Shown one piece after another: positions 1 to 4,437 of a stretch of DNA of 5,364 bases. The notes below the pieces were generated by a model that was not told where the DNA came from, ran no database searches, and worked only from the letters and a program-made list of their open reading frames with translations. The translations under genes and the position numbers were made by a program. Numbering within the stretch: position 1 is the stretch's first letter; each line of letters begins with the position of its first letter. The DNA comes from JAEYFP01 sp964566545 (lineage in GTDB: Bacteria; Bacillota; Clostridia; Lachnospirales; Lachnospiraceae), in assembly GCA_964566545.1 (NCBI GenBank), contig CAZMIX010000091.1, forward strand, positions 1 through 5,364. Direction: 5' to 3'.

Positions 1-35
1 CCAACTGTGACCGGACGTATTCTGTTCTTTTCCAT
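1..35 (-). CDS. rpoB: RNA polymerase beta subunit, first 11 codons only (partial)
   Basis: The minus strand from position 35 reads ATG and then E K N R I R P V T V before the window ends two bases into codon 12. This matches the N-terminus I know for RpoB of Lachnospiraceae-type Clostridia (MEKNRIRP-[IV]-TVGK). The place after rplL is where rpoB lies in almost all bacteria. A GGGGTG ribosome binding site at 49-44 lies 8 nt upstream of the ATG. RpoB is the beta subunit of RNA polymerase, part of the catalytic core and the rifampicin target; none of its functional regions is in view. The call rests on 11 residues, the ribosome binding site and synteny, which together are persuasive although the protein fragment is tiny. 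Confidence 0.85.
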   Translation of the reverse strand, partial: MEKNRIRPVTV

Positions 36-146
36 TGACGTTTCACCCCGTTCTTATATGATTAATCTGTTAAGATTCACTAGAATGACACTGTTTTCCT
101 TCTTATTATTAAATTATGCGGATGAATTGCGTAATTTTGGAAAATC
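36..146 (-). other. rplL-rpoB intergenic region / rpoB 5' leader
   Basis: About 110 AT-rich bases lie between the rplL terminator and the rpoB start. The only clear element is the rpoB ribosome binding site GGGGTG (49-44). No TTGACA-like box is present on the minus strand. The best -10 look-alikes are CATAAT (118-113) and TATAAG closer to rpoB, but neither has a good -35 at the right distance, so I do not call a promoter. rpoB may depend on readthrough of the upstream terminator, or on a promoter too weak to recognise by eye. Confidence 0.5.
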
Positions 147-203
147 AAAAAAGAGCCCATGTCGCCACAATAGTGCACTATCCATGATAACACAAGCTCT
201 TTT
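147..203 (-). terminator. Intrinsic terminator after rplL, long stem
   Basis: On the minus strand AAAAGAGCUUGUGUU (203-189) pairs with GACAUGGGCUCUUUU (163-149). This makes a 15-bp stem including a few G-U pairs, and the U-run continues to position 147. The enclosed loop holds the perfect 12-bp palindrome ATAGTGCACTAT (170-181), which can extend the structure. It lies 41 nt after the rplL stop and 112 nt before the rpoB ATG. It would end or partly end the rplJ-rplL transcript and lower rpoB expression relative to the stalk proteins. The arms are A/T-rich at both outer ends, so it may also work in the other direction. Confidence 0.8.
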
Positions 204-243
204 CTTAGTCAAGAAATATTTTCTATTTATTTTTATAACACAA

Positions 244-624
244 TTACTTCAAAGTAACCTTAGCGCCTTCTGCTTCAAGCTTTGCCTTGAGATCATCTGC
301 TTCTTCCTTAGAAACAGCTTCCTTCAATACCTTCGGAGCAGCGTCAACGAGATCCTTTGCTTCCTTTAAGCCAAGACCCGTAGCTTCACGAACGACCTTG
401 ATTACCTTAACCTTGTTAGCGCCTACTTCCGTAAGCTCTACGTCAAATTCTGTCTTTTCTTCTACTGCCGCTGCTTCGCCTGCACCGCCTGCTGCTGCAA
501 CTACAACACCTGCTGCTGCGGATACGCCGAATTCTTCTTCGCAAGCCTTTACTAAATCATTTAACTCTAATACTGTCAACTCTTTGATTGCATCAAGAAT
601 TTCTGCTGTTGATAACTTTGCCAT
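244..624 (-). CDS. rplL: 50S ribosomal protein L7/L12
   Basis: This is the 126-residue stalk protein of the large ribosomal subunit, present as several dimers on L10, which recruits and stimulates translational GTPases (EF-Tu, EF-G, IF2). It has the usual three parts. Residues 1-35 (MAKLSTAEILDAIKEL...EEEFGVS) form the dimerisation and L10-binding helices. Residues 36-54 form an Ala/Gly/Val-rich hinge. Residues 56-126 form the globular C-terminal domain with KVKVIKVVREATGLGLKEAK and a LEAEGAKVTLK ending. Length is normal for the family. The start is fixed by a TGGAGGT ribosome binding site about 8 nt upstream. It lies 62 nt after rplJ with no promoter between them, so the two are co-transcribed and share the L10-controlled leader. 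Confidence 0.98.
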   Translation of the reverse strand: MAKLSTAEILDAIKELTVLELNDLVKACEEEFGVSAAAGVVVAAAGGAGEAAAVEEKTEFDVELTEVGANKVKVIKVVREATGLGLKEAKDLVDAAPKVLKEAVSKEEADDLKAKLEAEGAKVTLK

Positions 625-686
625 TTTTTATACCTCCACATTGTTTTATTTTTCGTTTTTGTTTTCGTGTTACATTCCTATCAAAC

Positions 687-1331
687 TTATTCCGCCGGAG
701 CTGTTTCTTCTGCCGGAGCTACTGCTTCCGCTTCCGCCGGAGCTGCTTCTTCTACAGGAGCTGCTGCTTCCGCTTCCGCCGTCTCTGCCACAGGTGCCTC
801 CTCTACAGGAGCTGCTTCTTCTTTCACAGGTGCCTCGCATTCGCCTGCACCGCCTTTTTCAGCCAACTGACTCATGACGCGTGCAAAATTCGTAATTGGT
901 GACTGGATGCTTCCAAGCAATTTGGAAAGAAGCTCTTCTCTCGAAGGAATCTTCGCGATAGCGTCCATGCCCTTTGCATCGTAGCAAACGCCTTCGACAA
1001 CTCCGCCCTTAATTTCCAGTTTGGGTGCCGTCTTTGCAAACTTGGTCAGCACTCTTGCAGGAGCAGTCGCATCTTCTTTAGAAATTGCCACTGCGCTCGG
1101 ACCTTCCAGATAAGGAGCCAACGCTTCAAAATCCGTGTCCTTGAAAGCAAAGTTCATCATTGTGTTCTTGTAAACCTTGTAAGTAACTCCAGCCTCTCTT
1201 AACTGCTTTCTCAGGTTAGTATCCTGCTCAACAGTCAAACCACGGTAATCAACAAGCACAACACTTTGTGCGTCCTTGACGCTTTCTGAAATTTCCTCAA
1301 TAACCGGTTTCTTCAATTCAACCTTAGCCAT
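687..1331 (-). CDS. rplJ: 50S ribosomal protein L10 with a long Ala/Glu/Pro C-terminal tail
   Basis: This protein anchors the L7/L12 stalk to 23S rRNA and represses its own operon by binding the leader RNA. Residues 1 to about 160 match the L10 family: KKPVIEEISESVKDAQ, VVLVDYRGLTVEQ (24-36), LRKQLREAGVTYKVYKNT (40-57), GPSAVAI, and the C-terminal helix SREELLSKLLGSIQSPI that carries L7/L12 dimers. The protein is 214 residues, against about 165-175 for typical bacterial L10. The excess is a tail (about 161-214) made almost wholly of Ala, Glu, Pro and Val. The start at 1331 is chosen because of an AGGAGG site at 1344-1339 with 7-nt spacing and because MAKVELKKP fits the family. The frame stays open upstream to 1622, but that stretch is leader RNA. 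Confidence 0.97.
   Translation of the reverse strand: MAKVELKKPVIEEISESVKDAQSVVLVDYRGLTVEQDTNLRKQLREAGVTYKVYKNTMMNFAFKDTDFEALAPYLEGPSAVAISKEDATAPARVLTKFAKTAPKLEIKGGVVEGVCYDAKGMDAIAKIPSREELLSKLLGSIQSPITNFARVMSQLAEKGGAGECEAPVKEEAAPVEEAPVAETAEAEAAAPVEEAAPAEAEAVAPAEETAPAE
690..845 (-). repeat. Degenerate in-gene tandem repeats encoding the L10 tail
   Basis: The last part of rplJ is built from imperfect units of about 18-24 bases. On the plus strand they read as variants of GCCGGAGCTGCTTCTTCT or ACAGGAGCTGCTGCTTCCGC, repeated at least six times. They encode runs such as APVEEA and APAEE. Such units are prone to slippage, so tail length may vary between strains. The repeats stay in frame and the stop codon is intact. 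This is coding low-complexity sequence, not a CRISPR array or a mobile element. Confidence 0.75.
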
Positions 1332-1338
1332 TTTTTTA

Positions 1339-1344
1339 CCTCCT
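1339..1344 (-). promoter_or_regulatory. rplJ ribosome binding site
   Basis: Perfect AGGAGG, 7 nt before the ATG at 1331. It fixes the rplJ start and argues against the in-frame upstream extension. Confidence 0.9.
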
Positions 1345-1378
1345 TTTCCATTTTCAATGCCGAACAGAGATCTTTTTG

Positions 1379-1422
1379 CGCTAAGCACAGGCGGCATGTC
1401 TGCCGTATACTCCGTGTGCGCA
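1379..1422 (-). other. Two-part hairpin just upstream of the rplJ ribosome binding site
   Basis: On the transcript, CGGCA-GACA-UGCCG forms a perfect 5-bp inner hairpin. Flanking sequence GCGCACA can pair with UGUGC and a terminal GCGC to form an outer stem with small internal loops. It lies downstream of the attenuator and about 35 nt before the ribosome binding site, so it exists only in transcripts that have read through. Its role is unknown; translation control, RNase processing or mRNA stabilisation are all possible. Confidence 0.5.
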
Positions 1423-1429
1423 TATAATT

Positions 1430-1470
1430 TTATTACATAGGAAATCCCCAGGGGCATCCTGATGTAATAA
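1430..1470 (-). other. Strong hairpin immediately after the L10-leader attenuator
   Basis: UUAUUACAU (1470-1462) pairs perfectly with AUGUAAUAA (1438-1430). A bulged C and a further AGG/CCU step follow, and the apex is CCC-CUG-GGG. The 5' arm begins at the last two bases of the attenuator's U-tract, so it is laid directly against the terminator. It is not a terminator itself, because the following bases are AAUUAUAUG rather than a U-run. It could stabilise the readthrough transcript or be a processing site. Confidence 0.55.
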
Positions 1471-1498
1471 AAAAACCCTTTCCGAAAGGAAAAGGGGT
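1469..1498 (-). terminator. Attenuator (intrinsic terminator) in the rplJ leader
   Basis: On the minus strand CCCUUUUCC (1496-1488) and GGAAAGGG (1483-1476) form a stem closed by a short UUUC loop with one bulged U, followed by seven Us (1475-1469). It lies about 140 nt before the rplJ start and directly after the L10-binding element, where Firmicute L10 leaders carry their attenuator. When L10 (with L7/L12) is in excess it binds the leader and termination here is favoured. Confidence 0.85.
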
Positions 1499-1586
1499 AT
1501 CGTCTATCAATACTCTGATTCTCCTCGGCAGGCGATTTACATCTTACGCTCACGCACCTGCTGTCTTCGGCATGGTCAAAACGACC
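1469..1586 (-). ncRNA. L10 ribosomal-protein leader (autoregulatory cis-RNA)
   Basis: Transcription is predicted to start near 1586. The transcript carries the hallmarks of the L10 leader family: GAAGACAGCAGGUG (from about 1568) and CGCCUGCCGAGG (1534-1523). These pair as GCAGGUG/CGCCUGC beside purine-rich unpaired bases expected of the kink-turn bound by L10. Next come a small hairpin GUAUUG-AUAGA-CGAUAC (1513-1497) and the attenuator. GAGGAGAA (1526-1519) can alternatively pair with UUUUCCUU (1493-1486), the attenuator's 5' arm, giving an antiterminator that uses bases beside the L10 site. This fits the known control in Bacillus: free L10-L12 complex leads to termination. The family call is firm; the exact switch pairing is my inference. 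Confidence 0.9.
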
Positions 1587-1592
1587 GTTGTT

Positions 1593-1622
1593 AGAATAAC
1601 ATAACAGAGCCCCTGATGTCAA
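1593..1622 (-). promoter_or_regulatory. rplJL promoter
   Basis: Perfect -35 TTGACA (1622-1617), 18-nt spacer, and -10 TATTCT (1598-1593) preceded by TG at the extended -10 position. Transcription would begin near 1586, exactly at the 5' edge of the L10 leader. The -35 starts 3 nt after the stop codon of the upstream lipoprotein gene. Confidence 0.85.
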
Positions 1623-1625
1623 GGG

Positions 1626-3017
1626 TTAATTTTCCACGGCGCCTGTCTCTGTGTCCGTTTCTATCCCTGTCGTACCGGTATCCGGTAGCAGCATGTCGGC
1701 CTCCGGCACAGGCACCTTTTTACTCGGCGAAGTATTCTGCCCGTTCTGAATATTATGATCAATATCAGATTTTGTTACGTTCCCCTCCGCATCTATTTGT
1801 GCATAATTGGAGATTCCTTGCAGATAGGTCAGAATCCGTTGTTTTTCTGCCGCATCCGCAATTCTTGTCTTGCAAGCCTGCTGGATACACGGTATGAAAC
1901 GGATGCCTTGAATTTTGCCTTCATTATTTAATGTAACCTTCGTAAGTCCGGTGTCAACTGTTTTTGAATTAAACCAAAAATTCCCCATGCTGTAAAAGAC
2001 CGGAACCTCTCCGATATAGTCAATTCCCTGGAGGCAATGTGAATGATCGCCGATAATCAGGTCAGCACCCACCTCCACATATTTCTGCGCCAGCTCACGC
2101 TGGCTCGCCTCCACCAAATCCGTATTCTCGCTGCCCCAATGTACATAAACAACAACAAAATCGCTGTTTTCCCGCGCATTTGCGATTGCCTCAAGAAACA
2201 AAGTCGGATCCAGCGTCCTCAGTACACCAGGCGAATTTTCCGTCGCTTCTTTCGTGTCGGGATTTTGCGTCCGCTCGATCTGCGTGGCGGACACATAGGC
2301 AATCGTCAGACCGTTTGCCTTAAAATAAACCGGGCGTTTCGCCTCCTCAATATCCTTGCCCGCACCCACAAACGGTATCTTTGCCTCATTTAAAATGTCA
2401 ATGGTATCGGATAACGCTTCCGGGCCATAGTCATATGCGTGATTGTTGGCAAGAGAAACAATATCCACACCCATCTCATTAAGCAGACCTATATTCTCCG
2501 GTTTCGCACGGAAAGTATACATTTTCCCTGCCGTCGGTGTACCACGGTCACTATAAGCAAATTCATTATTTACCATGAAGATATCACCGGTCTTCATTTC
2601 TTCCATGACCTGGGGCAGAATACAGCCATAAATCCCATTGCTCTGCGCACGGAGCGTTATCATATTTGCATATTCGTCGTAAAAACAGATGTCGCCTGCA
2701 AATGCCAAAACAAGCTCGCTCTCGGACACCGGCTCAATCGAATAAATTTTATTGACATCGTCATCAATAATTTCTTCTACCGGCTCCTCTATGACTTCCG
2801 GCTCTTTTGTCTCAAATATAATAACCGGAAGTTCCTCTTTGCTCTCTTCCTGTGCAAGCGGTTCCTTATCGCTGCCGCTCGCAGATGTAAGCCCAAGCAG
2901 CTCACCCGCCTGATCCATAATTTCTGTCGCAGAACAGCCCGCCAGGGAAAGGACTACTAAAAAAGCCGTCGCAAACAACCCCATCTTCTGTTTATGAAAA
3001 CGCGTCATTTTTTCCAC
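1626..3017 (-). CDS. CapA/PgsA-family metallophosphatase-like lipoprotein
   Basis: The 463-residue protein has a lipoprotein signal: a basic N-terminus (RFHKQK), a hydrophobic run, and lipobox LAGC with the modified Cys at 28. An acidic linker (about 50-87) follows. The domain at about 100-380 has the motif order of the PGA_cap family, a calcineurin-like fold: AGDICF (107-112), NNEF (150-153), ANNHAYDYG (190-198), HWGSE (293-297), GDHSH (323-327), SMGNF (343-347). D109, N192, H193, H293, H325 and H327 are the likely metal ligands, so it looks catalytically intact. Family members include PgsA/CapA of poly-gamma-glutamate synthesis, but no capB/capC partner is visible and the substrate is unknown. 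The GTG at 3017 is chosen because GGAG lies 7 nt upstream; the in-frame ATG at 3008 is too far from it. Residues 444-448 read LPDTG but no membrane anchor follows. The gene has its own promoter inside a ribosomal cluster. Confidence 0.88.
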   Translation of the reverse strand: MEKMTRFHKQKMGLFATAFLVVLSLAGCSATEIMDQAGELLGLTSASGSDKEPLAQEESKEELPVIIFETKEPEVIEEPVEEIIDDDVNKIYSIEPVSESELVLAFAGDICFYDEYANMITLRAQSNGIYGCILPQVMEEMKTGDIFMVNNEFAYSDRGTPTAGKMYTFRAKPENIGLLNEMGVDIVSLANNHAYDYGPEALSDTIDILNEAKIPFVGAGKDIEEAKRPVYFKANGLTIAYVSATQIERTQNPDTKEATENSPGVLRTLDPTLFLEAIANARENSDFVVVYVHWGSENTDLVEASQRELAQKYVEVGADLIIGDHSHCLQGIDYIGEVPVFYSMGNFWFNSKTVDTGLTKVTLNNEGKIQGIRFIPCIQQACKTRIADAAEKQRILTYLQGISNYAQIDAEGNVTKSDIDHNIQNGQNTSPSKKVPVPEADMLLPDTGTTGIETDTETGAVEN

Positions 3018-3024
3018 ATTTCTT

Positions 3025-3028
3025 CTCC
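3025..3028 (-). promoter_or_regulatory. Ribosome binding site deciding the lipoprotein GTG start
   Basis: GGAG lies 7 nt before GTG (3017-3015) and 16 nt before the next in-frame ATG (3008), so initiation at GTG is preferred. Confidence 0.65.
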
Positions 3029-3054
3029 GCTAATCTCTTCTGTCGTTTTCATTA

Positions 3055-3083
3055 ACTATAGCACGCTCAAAACCCGCACGCAA
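3055..3083 (-). promoter_or_regulatory. Promoter of the CapA-family lipoprotein gene
   Basis: -10 TATAGT (3060-3055; five of six consensus bases) is preceded by TG at the extended -10 position. A weak -35, TTGCGT (3083-3078), lies at the ideal 17-nt spacing. The predicted start near 3048 leaves a 5' UTR of about 30 nt. The promoter lies downstream of the rplA terminator, so this gene can be expressed independently of rplKA. Confidence 0.7.
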
Positions 3084-3105
3084 GTTTTAAAGAATATCTT
3101 ATATA

Positions 3106-3139
3106 GCAAAACAAACGGAGTGCAAAAACTGCACTCCGT
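3106..3139 (-). terminator. Intrinsic terminator after rplA
   Basis: ACGGAGTGCA (minus strand 3139-3130) and TGCACTCCGT (3124-3115) form a perfect 10-bp stem around a five-base GTTTT loop, followed by the T-rich tail TTGTTTTG. It starts 11 nt after the rplA stop codon. It should separate rplK-rplA from the lipoprotein gene. Confidence 0.9.
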
Positions 3140-3150
3140 CATTATTTTAA

Positions 3151-3840
3151 TTAGAACTTCGCCACAGATACCCTTACGCCGGGTCCCATTGTAGAACTCA
3201 GTGTAATACTTCTCAAATACTGTCCCTTCAGTGCGCTTGGCTTTGCCTTGATGATCGCTTCCATTAAGGTATTGAAGTTATCCTTCAGCTTCTCCTCTTC
3301 AAAAGAAGCTTTTCCAACCGGCACATGGATGATGTTCGTCTTGTCAAGCCTGTACTCAATCTTACCGGCCTTAATATCGTTGACAGCCTTTGTAACGTCC
3401 ATTGTTACCGTTCCTGCCTTTGGGTTTGGCATCAAGCCTTTCGGACCGAGCACCTTGCCGAGACGTCCTACAACACCCATCATATCCGGTGTAGCAACAA
3501 CAACGTCGAAACCAAGCCAGCCTTCGTTCTGGATCTTCGGAATCAGCTCATCGCCTCCCACAAAATCCGCTCCGGCTGCTTCTGCTTCCGCAACCTTATC
3601 GCCCTTTGCAAATACCAATACTCTTGTCACTCTGCCCGTTCCGTGCGGCAATACTACCGCTCCTCGGATTTGCTGCTCCGCATGACGTCCGTCGCAGCCC
3701 GTTCTGATATGAACCTCGATCGTCTCGTCAAATTTTGCCACGGCGGTTTTCTTTACTAAAGCAATCGCCTCTGCCGGTTCGTACTGAGTAGCGCGGTCTA
3801 CCAGCTTAGCTGTTTCGATATATTTCTTTCCATGTTTCAT
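3151..3840 (-). CDS. rplA: 50S ribosomal protein L1
   Basis: This 229-residue protein forms the mobile L1 stalk that helps deacylated tRNA leave the E site, and in many bacteria it represses its own operon by binding the mRNA. Family landmarks are KKYIETAKLVDR (5-16), RHAEQQIRGAVVLPHGTG (52-69), the signature region around PDMMGVVGRLGKVLGPKG (118-135) with LMPNPKAGTV after it, and the C-terminal KPSALKGQYLRSITLSSTMGPG (from 200). Length is normal. The ATG at 3840 is chosen because AGGAGG (3855-3850) lies 9 nt upstream and MKHGKKY fits L1. An in-frame TTG at 3864 would add the unlikely leader RSRRKRR. The ribosome binding site overlaps the rplK stop codon, which suggests translational coupling. 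Confidence 0.97.
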   Translation of the reverse strand: MKHGKKYIETAKLVDRATQYEPAEAIALVKKTAVAKFDETIEVHIRTGCDGRHAEQQIRGAVVLPHGTGRVTRVLVFAKGDKVAEAEAAGADFVGGDELIPKIQNEGWLGFDVVVATPDMMGVVGRLGKVLGPKGLMPNPKAGTVTMDVTKAVNDIKAGKIEYRLDKTNIIHVPVGKASFEEEKLKDNFNTLMEAIIKAKPSALKGQYLRSITLSSTMGPGVRVSVAKF

Positions 3841-3849
3841 TCTACGCTT

Positions 3850-3855
3850 CCTCCT
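3850..3855 (-). promoter_or_regulatory. rplA ribosome binding site overlapping the rplK stop
   Basis: AGGAGG overlaps the rplK TAG (3856-3854) and lies 9 nt before the rplA ATG. It decides the start against the upstream TTG at 3864. Confidence 0.85.
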
Positions 3856-4279
3856 ACTCCTCAACCTGTACGCCCATGCTTCTAGCTGTTCCGGCGATCA
3901 TACTCATTGCTGCTTCCAGTGTTGCCGCATTCAAATCCGGCATTTTCAGTTCTGCGATTTCCTGAAGCTTTGCTTTGGAAAGGGTCGCAACCTTCGTCTT
4001 GTTAGGGACGGCAGAGCCTGATTTGATATTGCATGCCTTCTTAATTAATACTGCGGCAGGCGGAGTCTTTGTCACGAAGCTGAAACTTCTGTCCGCGTAT
4101 ACCGTGATGACGACAGGAATGATTGTGTCACCCTTGTCTGCTGTTCTTGCATTAAACTGCTTCGTAAATTCCACGATGTTCACACCGTGCTGTCCAAGTG
4201 CGGGACCGACCGGCGGAGCCGGTGTCGCTTTGCCGGCAGGAATCTGCAATTTAATGTATCCTGTTACTTTCTTTGCCAT
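3854..4279 (-). CDS. rplK: 50S ribosomal protein L11
   Basis: This 141-residue protein, together with 23S rRNA helices 43-44, forms the GTPase-associated centre. There it helps factor-dependent GTP hydrolysis, is needed for RelA-type stringent signalling, and is part of the thiostrepton site. The proline-rich N-terminal domain is clear: IPAGKATPAPPVGPALGQHG (13-32), followed by VNIVEFTKQFN. The RNA-binding C-terminal domain has KTPPAAVLIKKA (71-82), KMPDLNA (112-118) and the closing GTARSMGVQVEE. Length is standard. AGGAGGTG 5 nt upstream of the ATG gives a strong start. It follows a 158-nt gap after nusG that contains a candidate promoter, and its stop is 13 nt before rplA, so rplK and rplA form a unit. 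Confidence 0.98.
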   Translation of the reverse strand: MAKKVTGYIKLQIPAGKATPAPPVGPALGQHGVNIVEFTKQFNARTADKGDTIIPVVITVYADRSFSFVTKTPPAAVLIKKACNIKSGSAVPNKTKVATLSKAKLQEIAELKMPDLNAATLEAAMSMIAGTARSMGVQVEE

Positions 4280-4298
4280 TTTGGCACCTCCTAATAAA

Positions 4299-4332
4299 AT
4301 GTGGTAGTGGCGGGAGCAATTTCCCTCCCACA
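4299..4332 (-). promoter_or_regulatory. Hairpin in the rplK leader, possible L1 autoregulatory site
   Basis: The transcript reads GUGGGAGGGAAAUUG (from 4331), then CUCCCGCCAC, then UACCAC. GUGGGAG can pair with CUCCCGC. Alternatively UGUGG (4332-4328) can pair with CCACA (4304-4300), enclosing an asymmetric loop. The GUGGGAGG and UACCAC elements resemble the two strands at the base of the L1-binding region of 23S rRNA (helix 76). L1 repressing rplK-rplA through an rRNA-like mRNA site is known from E. coli and other species. The hairpin ends about 8 nt before the ribosome binding site, so L1 bound here could block initiation. The hairpin is visible; the L1 role is inferred. Confidence 0.45.
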
Positions 4333-4339
4333 GTTCTAA

Positions 4340-4353
4340 GGATATCTATATCC
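4340..4353 (-). other. Small palindrome at the predicted 5' end of the rplK mRNA
   Basis: GGATA-TAGA-TATCC is a perfect 5-bp inverted repeat with a 4-base loop. It would lie at the very start of the rplK transcript if the promoter at 4391-4362 is right, and could act as a 5' stabilising hairpin. No known family is recognised. Confidence 0.35.
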
Positions 4354-4361
4354 GAACACAA

Positions 4362-4391
4362 AATATGCCCGCCTGACGCAAGATGCGTCAA
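4362..4391 (-). promoter_or_regulatory. Candidate rplKA promoter
   Basis: -35 TTGACG (4391-4386; five of six) and -10 CATATT (4367-4362; four of six) are separated by 18 nt. The predicted start near 4355 would give a leader of about 75 nt carrying the GUGGGAGG hairpin. The -10 is mediocre, so readthrough from nusG may also supply rplKA. Confidence 0.45.
4374..4390. repeat. 7-3-7 palindrome over the rplK -35 region
   Basis: TGACGCA and TGCGTCA form a perfect inverted repeat with a 3-nt spacer. One arm overlaps the candidate -35 TTGACG. As RNA it has a U-run on its 5' side rather than its 3' side, so it is not a terminator for the minus-strand genes. A regulator-binding site is a reasonable guess; no regulator is identifiable from this window. 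Confidence 0.5.
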
Positions 4392-4437
4392 AAAATAGGA
4401 AACAATCCCAGGAACTTCGTTTTCATAGTTACTTTTC

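Noticed and set aside
690..845. Possible CRISPR or mobile repeat
   Set aside because: The units are short, degenerate, contiguous and in frame within rplJ, with no unique spacers.
287..877. Plus-strand reading frames rich in Ser, Pro, Leu or Ala opposite rplL and the L10 tail
   Set aside because: They are antisense shadows created by the biased codons and repeats of rplJ and rplL. They have no ribosome binding site and resemble no family.
1332..1622. rplJ reading frame open for 97 codons upstream of its ATG, suggesting a longer L10 or a leader peptide
   Set aside because: The stretch is the L10 leader RNA with promoter, attenuator and hairpins. The family start MAKVELKKP has a perfect ribosome binding site at 1344-1339, and no internal ATG upstream has a usable one.
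2043..2960. Plus-strand frames opposite the CapA-family gene
   Set aside because: They are antisense to a gene with intact family motifs, signal peptide and promoter. They show no independent evidence of coding.
3841..3864. Upstream TTG start for rplA adding RSRRKRR
   Set aside because: It overlaps the end of rplK, has no better ribosome binding site, and L1 proteins begin at MKHGKKY-like sequence.
4392..4437. Terminator directly after nusG
   Set aside because: GGGA-UUGU-UUCC is only 4 bp including a G-U pair. Despite the U-rich tail it is too weak to call.
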